DNA of 64,000 nucleotides from a virus. Shown here piece by piece: positions 16,709-24,875 of the stretch. The stretch spans positions 51,126 to 115,125 of IMG/VR virus record IMGVR_UViG_3300009285_002342. One strand, given 5' to 3'. Under the pieces are notes generated by a model that worked only from the letters and a program-made list of their open reading frames with translations, did not search any database and had not been told where the DNA came from. The translations under genes and the position numbers were made by a program. Position 1 is the stretch's first letter. Every line of letters begins with the position of its first letter.

Positions 16709-18263
16709 CGTATTCCCTTCCTTTTATGCAACCTGGACATCGAAAAGATAAATTTTCAACAAATTCTCTAAAATAGTTATTATCCATTCCTATCATCCAA
16801 TACTCTAATTCTTGCGGAATTGTTCTAGGCCCGGTAAAGTTATTACCTGTTGGATCTTTTCCTAAAATCCAAAAAGCGTACATCCTTAAAACTATTTCGG
16901 AGTCTTGAAATGTATTACTGGCGAAGTAACTTTTATAGTTGATATTTTCTTCAAACCAATTCATTATTTCGGAAATATTTTTTTGATATGCTTTCCATTG
17001 ACCGTTAAGTAAATCTTCGGAAGGCAAAAAACCTTTCTCTATTAAAAATTCTGTAATCTTTGGAAACTTATCGGGAGTCTTTTCTATTTGAAGTGGTTTA
17101 GGTGGATTGTAATAACACATGACAAAAAAACTTGTTTTCCTTAATGGATTGTATAAAAGATCAGAAAGTTTTGTCGGAAGGTTTTCTTTTTTTACAGGCC
17201 AATTACCATGGATATACATTTGTGTTACCGGACCTTCTATTGTTTTAATTATTTCTCTAAAAGTCCATTTCTTTTCAGAAAATAATTTAAAGTCTATTTT
17301 ATGTTTATCTAGAAAATCATGGTTCCAATTTCTAACGGAAGGTGAACCAAAAATTCCGTTTTTCATTTCTCTTAATATTGTTGCTGTTTTTTTAATTGTA
17401 TCTGTATTTAATTTTGAATGCTTTCCCGCAGGATGCGGAAGTTTGTTCCATGCATTTAAAACTGCATATTCGCCTGTACCTATTTTGATCCAATCATTTT
17501 GGTTGCTATTTTTTTTATGTATTTTTTTATCTTCTTCTTGAGAAATATTACCTCGAATAAAACTAGGTTTTTTTTCATCTGGTTTCGCTACGGTTTTTTC
17601 CGTAGCGTTACCTTCGTAAGAAGGTTCTTTTTCTTTATGAATTTCTATATCCTTATTCTCTTCCCGTTTCCGAGAAGGGGGGTTCCCGTTTCCGAGAAGG
17701 GGGGTTCCCGTTTCCGAGAAGGGGGTAGCGTCATCTTTTATCTTTTTTAATTTATTGTAAAGTTCTAAATCTATCCAATCCGGTTTAGTTTTACCTAATC
17801 CTAGATCAACATCGGTAATTTTTAATTTATATGTTTTTATAATTTTTATTACTGATTTTTTTAAAAAAATATCTAGATCTTCATTATTTTCTGGTTCTTT
17901 AGAATAATCATGAAAATCCCTAACCATATCTTCGTATAGGACACTATATCCTTTTTTATTCTCAAAAATTCTTCTTTCTTTAGAACTATCAGTTAAAGTT
18001 TTTTCTTGTATTTTAATATATCCGAAACGTTCTAAAGAATTAATCATCTCGGATATTTTGCTCTTACTTCTATTAATTAAATTGCCAAGCGTCCTATTAG
18101 TTGCCCAACACCCTCTAGTGGTTTTTGAAAGATTTCTAATAATACCAAACAAGTTTTTTTGGACGTGAGAGATGAAAGGATTGAAGAAAATTTCGCCGGG
18201 GATTAATACTGAAGGGATTCCGTATTGTAGTTCTGTTTCTTTGGATTTAGTTTCTTCAGACAT
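16701..18263 (-). CDS. Replication-initiator-like protein with internal iterons
   Basis: 520 residues. The N-terminal ~110 residues form a winged-helix-like region (GCWATNRTLGNLINRSKSKISEMINSLERFGYI), as in phage replisome organisers such as lambda O. A long hydrophilic linker follows, encoded in part by three 22-bp tandem repeats. The C-terminal half is unrecognised but has aromatic-rich helices and a final RCPGCIKG. Iterons inside an initiator gene mirror the lambda origin. The start at 18263 has GGAGG 11 bases upstream, inside a hairpin. Adjacent helicase and primase genes support a replication role. Confidence 0.65.
   Translation of the reverse strand: MSEETKSKETELQYGIPSVLIPGEIFFNPFISHVQKNLFGIIRNLSKTTRGCWATNRTLGNLINRSKSKISEMINSLERFGYIKIQEKTLTDSSKERRIFENKKGYSVLYEDMVRDFHDYSKEPENNEDLDIFLKKSVIKIIKTYKLKITDVDLGLGKTKPDWIDLELYNKLKKIKDDATPFSETGTPLLGNGNPPSRKREENKDIEIHKEKEPSYEGNATEKTVAKPDEKKPSFIRGNISQEEDKKIHKKNSNQNDWIKIGTGEYAVLNAWNKLPHPAGKHSKLNTDTIKKTATILREMKNGIFGSPSVRNWNHDFLDKHKIDFKLFSEKKWTFREIIKTIEGPVTQMYIHGNWPVKKENLPTKLSDLLYNPLRKTSFFVMCYYNPPKPLQIEKTPDKFPKITEFLIEKGFLPSEDLLNGQWKAYQKNISEIMNWFEENINYKSYFASNTFQDSEIVLRMYAFWILGKDPTGNNFTGPRTIPQELEYWMIGMDNNYFREFVENLSFRCPGCIKGREYDD
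17661..17726. repeat. Three tandem 22-bp iterons, candidate replication origin
   Basis: Unit TTCCCGTTTCCGAGAAGGGG plus GG repeats at 17661-17682, 17683-17704 and 17705-17726 (last base differs). Since 22 is not a multiple of three, each copy is read in a different frame, so the repeat was kept as DNA rather than as protein. Flanking sequence is AT-rich, as expected of an origin. Confidence 0.7.
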
Positions 18264-18328
18264 TTTTCCGTTATCCTCCGTAATTTTATAATGGAGGCCG
18301 GAAAAACTGGTGGAGTGTTTCCGTGCAA
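18203..18328 (-). CDS. Possible leader ORF overlapping the initiator start
   Basis: 41 codons from a TTG at 18328 with a perfect AGGAGG eight bases upstream. It reads through the hairpin that hides the initiator ribosome site and ends inside the initiator gene in another frame. It could be a translational coupler. Protein sequence is not family-like; low confidence. Confidence 0.25.
   Translation of the reverse strand: MHGNTPPVFPASIIKLRRITEKCLKKLNPKKQNYNTESLQY
18267..18302 (-). promoter_or_regulatory. Hairpin sequestering the initiator ribosome binding site
   Basis: Nested inverted repeat: TCCG...CGGA outside and CCTCC...GGAGG inside. GGAGG at 18275-18279 is the Shine-Dalgarno of the initiator gene, so the hairpin would mask it. 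The loop holds TATAAA. Confidence 0.45.
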
Positions 18329-18360
18329 TCCTTCAACCTCCTGCTATAAGGTCAAAAGTT

Positions 18361-18383
18361 AGGGGGAGATAGCAGCTCCCCCT
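18361..18383 (-). terminator. Terminator-like hairpin
   Basis: AGGGGGAG / CTCCCCCT stem of 8 bp with a 7-base loop, followed on the minus strand by AACTTTTG. It lies in the 340-base gap 18264-18603, which otherwise holds the leader elements above and AT-rich sequence without a clear gene. Confidence 0.5.
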
Positions 18384-18603
18384 CTAGTTGAAACGCCTTC
18401 ACGGATGATCAGTCCGCGAAGAAAAAGAAGGGAAATCTTCCGTTTCCGGAATTATCTATAAATACTACGGGAAAAATAAAAAGTAAAGAAAAATCTTTTC
18501 TAATTACTTCCGATAGTTACCGTTTAGAACGGAATTTAGAAGTATGCAGTCAGAATAAAAAGAATTCCGATAAGTCCTAATAGGAATACCTTCCATCTTT
18601 CCG

Positions 18604-18825
18604 TTATTCCTCCAATATTTGAACGGAAACAATTTTAACTATCGTTTTTCTTTTTTCTATTGTGTCAAGAATTTTTAATATTCTATCTCCAATAGGGTTG
18701 GGATCAAAGTTTTCAACGTTTATCCCGTAAGTTTTTAGAACTCTTTCTATAGTAGAACAAATTCCAGATTTCCCAGAACCCGCAGAACCGGTAACGGTAA
18801 TGATTATCTCGTTTTTATTTTTCAT
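18604..18825 (-). CDS. Small P-loop protein
   Basis: 73 residues from the ATG at 18825, with AGGAA upstream. It starts with IIITVTGSAGSGKSGICSTIERVL, a clear Walker A motif in a very short protein, ending soon after. No Walker B is visible. Similar mini P-loop proteins occur in phages; it may be a truncated nucleotide kinase or a regulatory protein. Confidence 0.55.
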   Translation of the reverse strand: MKNKNEIIITVTGSAGSGKSGICSTIERVLKTYGINVENFDPNPIGDRILKILDTIEKRKTIVKIVSVQILEE

Positions 18826-18976
18826 TATTCTTTTCCTTTCTAAAGAATTTTCCGCACGTTCCACACTTCGGCGTTAAAGTCCGATAACCGCTATGTATTG
18901 GGCACTTTTCGTTTGGTTCGTCCGCTAAAGCGTAACAAGTACAATAAATCGTTTCTTTGCAAATATGGTTTTTCAT
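18815..18976 (-). CDS. Small Cys-rich protein
   Basis: 53 residues from the ATG at 18976 (TAATG overlap with the upstream stop). CTCYALADEPNEKCPIH and CGTCGKFF suggest a zinc ribbon. Unknown role. Confidence 0.55.
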   Translation of the reverse strand: MKNHICKETIYCTCYALADEPNEKCPIHSGYRTLTPKCGTCGKFFRKEKNNEK

Positions 18977-19344
18977 TATCCTCCCAATGCTTTTTCGCAA
19001 AGTTCTACGATTTTATTAGCCGCGACTTTTCGTTCTAATAAATTACCGGAACACCAATCTCGATAATAAGATATCTGACAAGGAAGTTGATCGTAGCTAT
19101 TTTGAAGAGAATATACGCAATTTTCCGGCTCTGGTTGTTTAGGCCATACTAAGGGGCAAAATTCTAAACATCGATCTTTTCTTGGAAATTCTTCTGTCTT
19201 TTGATACAGATATTCACAGCAAGGACAATAACTTAAATAGTTTTCTGATTCTTTTATTAAAGATTTGTAAACACTACCTGTTTCCGCCAATTCCGCCCAA
19301 ATTCTTTTTGTTTCTTCTAACGCCTTTGTTTTTGTAAGTTTCAT
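18976..19344 (-). CDS. Cys-rich hypothetical protein
   Basis: 122 residues with a helical N-terminus, then CPCCEYLYQKT and several further cysteines (CLEFCPLVWP, ENCVY, DWCSG). The pattern is common in uncharacterised phage proteins and suggests one or two metal sites. It overlaps both neighbouring small genes. Confidence 0.6.
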   Translation of the reverse strand: MKLTKTKALEETKRIWAELAETGSVYKSLIKESENYLSYCPCCEYLYQKTEEFPRKDRCLEFCPLVWPKQPEPENCVYSLQNSYDQLPCQISYYRDWCSGNLLERKVAANKIVELCEKALGG

Positions 19345-19529
19345 ATTTCCGCCCTTTCTGGATGAATTGAATGTTCGGTTTCGAAGAAGGAAAAACCCTC
19401 CGCTATATCCAAACAGTTACTGCAATATTTACGGCAAATTCCTCTCCCGGTCCATTTAAATTTCAAGTAGTGGAATTTGCCGCACCTCGGGCAAAGGCAC
19501 TTTACCGAACCCTTACCTTTCTTGCTCAT
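19341..19529 (-). CDS. Zinc-ribbon mini protein
   Basis: 62 residues with CLCPRCGKFHYLKFK and CRKYCSNC: two CxxC pairs forming a zinc ribbon. Overlaps its neighbours by a few bases. Unknown function. Confidence 0.6.
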   Translation of the reverse strand: MSKKGKGSVKCLCPRCGKFHYLKFKWTGRGICRKYCSNCLDIAEGFSFFETEHSIHPERAEI

Positions 19530-19866
19530 TGCCGTTTTCCTTTAAACGATTGATTTCTTTCAGAAGAACTCGTAGAATATCTTCGAATTCAAGATTTGAT
19601 CCACAAGGGCATATCATATCTTCGTGAAAACGGTATCCTATCTCTAAAAGAAGCAACGTACAGTCCATGTGAAACCATTGACAATCACAAAAATCGCCAT
19701 TGAAATTTTCTATTAATTCATCGTATTCATTTATGTGAGAATGATTTTTACATAAATTAAGTTCCTGTTCTATTTCTCTAGGACAAGTTCTAAAACTATT
19801 TGAACATTTCCCGTCCAGCCTTTCTACCAGCGTTTCCAGAATTTTTAACCTTAATGAATTTTTCAT
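19513..19866 (-). CDS. Hypothetical protein
   Basis: 117 residues with scattered Cys and His (CDCQWFHMDC, CPCG). The segment around MKNSLRLKILETLVERLDG looks helical. It overlaps the primase stop region upstream and the zinc-ribbon gene downstream. No family recognised. Confidence 0.5.
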   Translation of the reverse strand: MKNSLRLKILETLVERLDGKCSNSFRTCPREIEQELNLCKNHSHINEYDELIENFNGDFCDCQWFHMDCTLLLLEIGYRFHEDMICPCGSNLEFEDILRVLLKEINRLKENGNEQER

Positions 19867-20768
19867 TTTCTCCTCACTTCCTTCATTATTTCATTAGCCC
19901 ATTCATCCGGTATCGAACCGGAATCCAAACCTTCTCCTACCGGCCCTAACTTTACAATTTCTTTACCGAAAGCGCTTAATTCTGCTTCCATTCTGTCTCC
20001 CATTCTTTCTCCAGCAGGATCTCCGTCTCCGAATAGAAAAAACCGTTCAAAATTATTAATTAGCAATTTTAATTGTTCCGGTCGAAATTTAACTCCGAAC
20101 GTAGCTACCGCACCTTCCCCTAAACGCCACACTCCAGTTATTCCTTCGACTACCGCTACGGATTTCCATTTAGCTCTATCGAAACCATATAAAACGTGTT
20201 TATGATGTCTAACTTCCCAATCTTCCGGACAGCCAATATATTTATGTTCGTCTAAATCGGTAATGTCCCGCGCTTGCCATGATACCGTTCGGTTCCGGAA
20301 ATTTATCGGCGCTACGATTCGATTTGGATATTCGCCCCATTCTGCTGTTCCCGATAATCCGTATTCCTTTTCTAATTTTTCGGGATCGAATTTTCTTCTT
20401 TCTAAATAGCGTTTATGCTGGGTATTCATAGAAATTAGCGAAGACGGAAATTTTAAACGTTCGCGTTTCGTCCGTAGGGAGATAGGGGGAAGGTAAAGAT
20501 CGTTCGTGTATCGGGCTATTAAACCCCTTAGAATCGATATTTCTTTAGGGTCCGTTCCCGATAAGGCGGAAAATACTTCATACAATGATTTTTTTTGACA
20601 CCGATAACAGGTAGCGAAACCTTTTTCAATGTTTAACCCAAGATGAAAACCTGGGCTTCCGGTACAAAAGGGGCAAGGCACTCCTACCCATCCTTTACGG
20701 TAGTGTTTGTTTCCGGGCGGAGCAGTCGGAATTCGATAGTCAAGACAAAATTGCCGGAAGTCAATCAT
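19863..20768 (-). CDS. DnaG-type DNA primase
   Basis: 301 residues. The N-terminal zinc finger is CPFC ... CYRC (residues ~33-58). A short catalytic core follows, with VAPINFRNRTVSWQARDI and a Toprim domain: VVEGITGVWRLG and FLFGDGDPAG, the acidic metal-binding motif. It is shorter than host DnaG, lacking the helicase-interaction domain, as in many phage primases. It would make RNA primers with the helicase at 14415-15989. Confidence 0.9.
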   Translation of the reverse strand: MIDFRQFCLDYRIPTAPPGNKHYRKGWVGVPCPFCTGSPGFHLGLNIEKGFATCYRCQKKSLYEVFSALSGTDPKEISILRGLIARYTNDLYLPPISLRTKRERLKFPSSLISMNTQHKRYLERRKFDPEKLEKEYGLSGTAEWGEYPNRIVAPINFRNRTVSWQARDITDLDEHKYIGCPEDWEVRHHKHVLYGFDRAKWKSVAVVEGITGVWRLGEGAVATFGVKFRPEQLKLLINNFERFFLFGDGDPAGERMGDRMEAELSAFGKEIVKLGPVGEGLDSGSIPDEWANEIMKEVRRK

Positions 20769-20798
20769 CGCTTTTCCGATATAGGTTAAAAGACGTTC

Positions 20799-20895
20799 CT
20801 AGGCTTCGTAGAATCGCTTAGGTTAAACGATCTAAATTTTTCCGATAAAGGGTACGGATAAAATTTTTAAATCGATTCTAGGGGATTCTACGTAG
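20799..20895. repeat. Intergenic repeat R2
   Basis: Starts CTAGG-CTT-CGTAG, shares GAATCGCTTAGGTTAAACGA with R1 and R6, and ends GATTCTACGTAG. Its right end supplies the stop codon (TAG) of the gene at 20888-21256. Confidence 0.8.
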
Positions 20896-21256
20896 ATTTC
20901 TTAAAAATCGGTTCGTACCATTCCGGTTTCTTCGTGATTAAAACCATACGATAAAACCAGTGAGTTGCTTCGTCTAAGACCCAAGGCGGGTTAATTGGTG
21001 AATTAGGAATTTTGTAAGGTAGAAGTTTCGTTCGTATTCCATCAGCTAAGACTGCTCTAAGGCCGACATTGTAATAATCTTTTAGGGAATCTACGTATCC
21101 TGCCCATCGCTTTACGTTCGGATGCCTAGACCATCCCGTAGTTCCTTCTAAGGCGCTTACGGATTGCATCGCCTCTAAGACCTGTTTCCATTTCCGCTTT
21201 GGATCTAAGACGGCATAACATTGTTCATAATCTTCGTATGGAATAAAATGTTGCAT
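20888..21256 (-). CDS. Pyrimidine-dimer glycosylase-like protein
   Basis: 122 residues. The pattern MQHFIPYEDYEQCYAVLDPK, KWKQVLEAMQ, GTTGWSRHPNVKRWAGY matches a small family related to MSMEG_6728 and to T4 endonuclease V-type pyrimidine-dimer glycosylases. Such enzymes cut the glycosidic bond at UV dimers. The catalytic residue cannot be confirmed by eye. Its stop lies in repeat R2. If real, it complements the SPL-type radical SAM genes as possible UV-damage functions. Confidence 0.6.
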   Translation of the reverse strand: MQHFIPYEDYEQCYAVLDPKRKWKQVLEAMQSVSALEGTTGWSRHPNVKRWAGYVDSLKDYYNVGLRAVLADGIRTKLLPYKIPNSPINPPWVLDEATHWFYRMVLITKKPEWYEPIFKKST

Positions 21257-21257
21257 A

Positions 21258-21599
21258 TTAATTCATACTCCTTTTCCTACGCATTTCGCGGGCCATTTCC
21301 ATTGCTTCTTCATTAATTTTAATAGCAACATCTCTTTGAATCAGTAATTCGGCAGCGGTCTTCTTCCTGTTTTCTTTTAATATTTTAATTTGAGATTTAA
21401 TCGCAGAAAGATCGCCGTCAGTAAAGTCTGAATTATCGCAAGTCGTAACATAAACCAATAATTTAAATTCCTTATCGCATTTTTTACAATATTTTACTCT
21501 TATATTTAACTCCGAACCAAAACCAGATATCGCTACAACTTGATGATTCCCGCAGAAAGGACATTTTATATTTGGGCAAAAGTTAGTATCGTTGCTCAT
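21258..21599 (-). CDS. Zinc-ribbon protein with helical tail
   Basis: 113 residues. CPNIKCPFCG ... CKKCDKEF gives a zinc ribbon; the second half is a charged helix ending KRSMN. The start overlaps the small gene at 21599 (TAATG). Unknown function. Confidence 0.6.
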   Translation of the reverse strand: MSNDTNFCPNIKCPFCGNHQVVAISGFGSELNIRVKYCKKCDKEFKLLVYVTTCDNSDFTDGDLSAIKSQIKILKENRKKTAAELLIQRDVAIKINEEAMEMAREMRRKRSMN

Positions 21600-21751
21600 T
21601 ATTTTCTCCTTAGTAATCCAAATCCCTTTTCGGGAATAGAGTTTAAACAGGATTCGCCTTTACGATGCACATAGCGCAAACCTTTATCGGGAATTCTACG
21701 AAGAAAAAGCAACCTTCCGCATCTTGGGCATCTTACTGATTTTGGTTTCAT
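21599..21751 (-). CDS. 50-residue zinc-ribbon-type mini protein
   Basis: Short gene: MKPKSVRCPRCGRLLFLR then basic residues, HRKGESC and GFGLLRRK. It is packed between two others: ATGA overlap with the upstream stop and TAATG overlap with the downstream start. The tight coupling argues that it is translated. Confidence 0.6.
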   Translation of the reverse strand: MKPKSVRCPRCGRLLFLRRIPDKGLRYVHRKGESCLNSIPEKGFGLLRRK

Positions 21752-22032
21752 AAGATTTTAAGATATTTGCATTTTACACATTCTTGCTCATGCTTTCGGA
21801 TCTTACACAAAGAAGGGCTCGTCCAATAACCTTTCGCAGGGCAATTAAACGCAGAAGATAAAGTATATTTATAACAAGAATCATTAGAAGGTTTTATGGT
21901 TTTACCATTACAAATTCCTGTAACTGCCGGAATATCCCCGCTTCGGTCCGCTTCGTAGTATCGCGCACACATTCCGCAAAAACCTTCGGCAGGGATATTC
22001 CGGGTAAATCGGCTACGGGTAAATCGACTCAT
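21748..22032 (-). CDS. Cys-rich hypothetical protein
   Basis: 94 residues with CGMCARYYEADRSGD, ICNG, CYKY, NCPAKGYW and CVKCKYLKIL. The spacing of cysteines is typical of small phage metal-binding proteins. Coupled to both neighbours by overlaps. Function unknown. Confidence 0.6.
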   Translation of the reverse strand: MSRFTRSRFTRNIPAEGFCGMCARYYEADRSGDIPAVTGICNGKTIKPSNDSCYKYTLSSAFNCPAKGYWTSPSLCKIRKHEQECVKCKYLKIL

Positions 22033-22220
22033 TACAATGTTTCCTGTAATTTAAGAAGACATGATTCGCAGACATTCTTAGTAGTCGAAACCCGGACAAA
22101 ATTTGGATAGGAAATTACCGTAATACGATAGGTAGCAATCTCTTTATGGCAGACCATACACGGAAAATCTTTCGGTTCTGTAGGCGTCCAAGTTTCCCAA
22201 GTAATCGGTTCTATCTGCAT
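22032..22220 (-). CDS. Small zinc-binding protein
   Basis: 62 residues with CMVCHKEIA and CESCLLKL, a two-pair zinc site. Coupled to its neighbours. Unknown. Confidence 0.55.
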   Translation of the reverse strand: MQIEPITWETWTPTEPKDFPCMVCHKEIATYRITVISYPNFVRVSTTKNVCESCLLKLQETL

Positions 22221-22534
22221 GCTTCCTCCTCGAAAGATTTAAAAAGAAGACGTTTGCGCTGGTAAGTTTCGAAATCGGGAAAGATTTCAAAGAAAAGCAT
22301 AACCATTTCTGGTTTAACTTGGCGTGTTACTTCAAGAGTCATATAGAGAATTTCAAAAAAATCTTTCTTAGGTTCAGATAAGGCGCATAAAACTTCCGTT
22401 TGAACTTCTGGTTGAATAAAACGTCTGAAAAGGATTTCTCTACGTTTTGAAAGATTTTTTTCTTCATTACGCTTATGTGCGATTTTCTGTTTTTCCTGAA
22501 TTTCCCGTTTCCGTTTTTTATCTACCTTTCTCAT
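22211..22534 (-). CDS. Basic hypothetical protein
   Basis: 107 residues with a very basic N-terminus (MRKVDKKRKREIQEKQK) followed by a helical region. It could bind nucleic acid. Overlaps both neighbours; no family recognised. Confidence 0.5.
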   Translation of the reverse strand: MRKVDKKRKREIQEKQKIAHKRNEEKNLSKRREILFRRFIQPEVQTEVLCALSEPKKDFFEILYMTLEVTRQVKPEMVMLFFEIFPDFETYQRKRLLFKSFEEEACR

Positions 22535-22832
22535 TTTTCCCCTCCTCTCTATATTTTTCGGCTTCTTTCTTGATATATTTCTCGGTCGTATCCCCGGAAT
22601 CGGTCCATTCGACGGCCCGCCAAACTTCCGAAAGTTTATTTTTCCTTTCCGTCAATTCATTAATTTTTTCTTTAATAAATTGAACGTCGTTAAGGATTGA
22701 TTTAGTATCCAAAGCAATATCCGGATATCCTCTATGTTCTAAAGACAGCGCCATCCGTTCTAGGTCTTCTTCTGAATTTAGAAGATCTTCGCCGTCTTTA
22801 CAGTAAAGATAGTTAAAAGATCCACCGCTCAT
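22518..22832 (-). CDS. Conserved phage protein, MSGGSFNY family
   Basis: 104 residues. The N-terminus MSGGSFNYLYCKDGEDL is a recognisable start shared by many small phage and plasmid proteins of unknown function. The rest is a charged helix. It is the first gene after the promoter at 22875-22903, with a GGAGG-type ribosome site. Confidence 0.6.
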   Translation of the reverse strand: MSGGSFNYLYCKDGEDLLNSEEDLERMALSLEHRGYPDIALDTKSILNDVQFIKEKINELTERKNKLSEVWRAVEWTDSGDTTEKYIKKEAEKYREEGKNEKGR

Positions 22833-22874
22833 TTTTCCCCTCCTTTTTCCGCCGGTTAAAAAATCTTTACAGCG

Positions 22875-22903
22875 TTTATAATCAAGAAAATAAAGAAAGT
22901 CAA
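22875..22903 (-). promoter_or_regulatory. Sigma70-like promoter for the small-gene operon
   Basis: Minus strand TTGACT, exact 17-base spacer, TATAAA; about 45 bases before the ATG at 22832. The flanking TTTTC-TTGACTTTCTTTATTT is nearly repeated at the promoter at 27338-27366. Confidence 0.75.
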
Positions 22904-22920
22904 GAAAATAAATAAAAAAA

Positions 22921-23490
22921 TTATGCCTGTCTTAACTCGTAGGCTTCCCGAAGCATCCCCATATCCAGCTCTCCGACATGCTTCGCAAGTTCCTCTTCGT
23001 ATTTTTTAATCCGATTCGCTTTTTCGAAAATTTGCCTTCGAAGTGAATTATTTTCTTCAACTAGTTGCTGTATCTTTTCTTGCATTGAACAGTTTCGTTT
23101 AATTTGTTCGTCTAACTCAACAGTCGGTTTTTCTATTAACGCTCTTACCGCTTCGATAATATAAAAGCCTACTTCGGCAGCTTTCATTTTACCTATGGAA
23201 ATTACAGGTTTCGGTTTTTCTTCTATCGTAACTGCTGGTTCTTCGGTAACTCGTTCAAGGATTTTTTCGATATTTCGACGATAATAACCGCGTTCGCCCT
23301 TTGCGATAAATCCGTTATTTTGAAGTTTGCGAATTGCGCTATGAAGCGAAGAATCGGAAACCGCTTTCTTTGTTTCAGCCATTAATCCACGTTTAATATC
23401 GTTCGGCGAAAATTCTTCAATACTCATCGGCATTACCGCTAATTTATTTAAAATTGCAGTTTCCATTTCCCCGTTTTTCCATTGTTTCAT
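22921..23490 (-). CDS. Winged-helix/coiled-coil putative regulator
   Basis: 189 residues. Residues ~10-70 look like a winged helix (SLHSAIRKLQNNGFIAKGERGYYRRN). A Pro/Glu linker follows, then a coiled coil (MQEKIQQLVEENNSLRRQIFEKANRIKKYEEEL). This suggests a dimeric DNA-binding regulator. It ends just before the promoter region of the next operon. Confidence 0.5.
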   Translation of the reverse strand: MKQWKNGEMETAILNKLAVMPMSIEEFSPNDIKRGLMAETKKAVSDSSLHSAIRKLQNNGFIAKGERGYYRRNIEKILERVTEEPAVTIEEKPKPVISIGKMKAAEVGFYIIEAVRALIEKPTVELDEQIKRNCSMQEKIQQLVEENNSLRRQIFEKANRIKKYEEELAKHVGELDMGMLREAYELRQA

Positions 23491-23502
23491 TTTCTTTCCT
23501 TT

Positions 23503-24870
23503 CTAAGATAAAGTTTTATAAACCCGTTGGCGAGAATAGTAAGATCCGTAAAGGCATCTTACATTATAATCCAGGTAATCGTAAATCTTCGCATTTCCTT
23601 TACCTTCTTTCGGACGTAAAACGCGGCCCAGATATTGTGTTATCCTACCGGAAAATCTAATCGGCATTGTTAAAAACAAAGCGGAAAGATTTTTACAATC
23701 AAAACCTTCTCCGATTAGTTGCCCGGTAGCTACTAAGACTTGGATTTTTCCGGCGTTTACCCGTTTTACAATATCCTCTCTTAAAACCTTTTTTGTATCG
23801 CCGGTTAGCATTTCCGTTTTGTTTAATCCGGAATCTTTGAATAGTTCTAAAAGCGTATCGCAATGTGTCTTCCTATCCGATAGAACTAAACAGGTTTCTC
23901 CGTTTCGTACTTCTTTTATTACATCCGAAACGATCATTTGATTCCGGTCCCTATCGCCGGCAATTTCCGTAAGAAGTTTAGAATATTCTTCCGATGGATT
24001 TCCTAATCTTGTACGGAAATTCGTCGAACGAACAATAGGTTCAATCCCGACGATATGACCTTCTTCAATTAATTCGCTCGAATTGACTTTATGTCGTATC
24101 GGACCACAAAACCATCCGATCACCTTATCTAATTTATCGTTACGGTAAGGAGTAGCACTTAGCCCGGTAATGTATTTCCCTTTAAAGTATTGTACAACGT
24201 CGGAAAAAAGACTAGCTGCCACTCTATGTGCTTCATCCACAATCAGATATCCGTAATCGTGGATAATGTCCGGATGTTTTCGCAAAGTTTGAATCAAAGC
24301 TACTGTAATTTTTGGTTTGGGATTTACCTTACCGTCACCGATAGTCCCGATTTCTTTTTTATCAATATCAAGAAATGAACTTATCCGATCTATCCATTGA
24401 TTTAGCAGTTCTTTTGTATGAACGATTATTATTGTTGGTTGTTTTCTTTCGGCGATCATCTTAATTCCCATTACGGTTTTTCCCGAGCCGGTTGCAGCGC
24501 AAAGAGTTCCTTCCTCGTACCGTAACATTTCGAAAATCGCTTCTTCTTGATATGGACGAAGATCGCCGGTGAATTTAAAGTTGATCGGTTTTTTCTCGTC
24601 GGTCTTTCTGACTATCTTAGTTTCTATCTTTTCCCGCATACAAATTTCTAACAACTCACTTAAAAATCCTCTAGGAGCAAATAAAGTTCCGCTCCATGCA
24701 TGCCCTTCATAGAATTCTAAATATTCAGGAGTCTTATACTGCGAACGGTTCATCCGTTCATTTTCTACGAATTGCGGATTCTGAAGCGTTAATGGTTTAA
24801 CGATTAATTCCGTTAATTTTTCTGAGATATACGGAATTTCGATTTTATCTTTAACGATGATAGTATTCAT
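23503..24870 (-). CDS. SF2 DEAD/DEAH-box helicase
   Basis: 455 residues with all main SF2 motifs: DLRPYQEEAI (Q-like), Walker A AATGSGKTV near residue 128, IIVHTKELL, DEAH in LIVDEAHRVAA, SATPYR, and in domain 2 VLVATGQLIGEGFDCKNL and QYLGRVLRP. It resembles phage UvsW and XPB-type helicases, which unwind branched or transcription/repair intermediates. The likely role is recombination or origin control in phage replication. Confidence 0.92.
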   Translation of the reverse strand: MNTIIVKDKIEIPYISEKLTELIVKPLTLQNPQFVENERMNRSQYKTPEYLEFYEGHAWSGTLFAPRGFLSELLEICMREKIETKIVRKTDEKKPINFKFTGDLRPYQEEAIFEMLRYEEGTLCAATGSGKTVMGIKMIAERKQPTIIIVHTKELLNQWIDRISSFLDIDKKEIGTIGDGKVNPKPKITVALIQTLRKHPDIIHDYGYLIVDEAHRVAASLFSDVVQYFKGKYITGLSATPYRNDKLDKVIGWFCGPIRHKVNSSELIEEGHIVGIEPIVRSTNFRTRLGNPSEEYSKLLTEIAGDRDRNQMIVSDVIKEVRNGETCLVLSDRKTHCDTLLELFKDSGLNKTEMLTGDTKKVLREDIVKRVNAGKIQVLVATGQLIGEGFDCKNLSALFLTMPIRFSGRITQYLGRVLRPKEGKGNAKIYDYLDYNVRCLYGSYYSRQRVYKTLS

Positions 24871-24875
24871 GAATT

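Noticed and set aside
17661-17726. Short CRISPR array
   Set aside because: Repeats are directly tandem with no spacers and lie inside a coding sequence.
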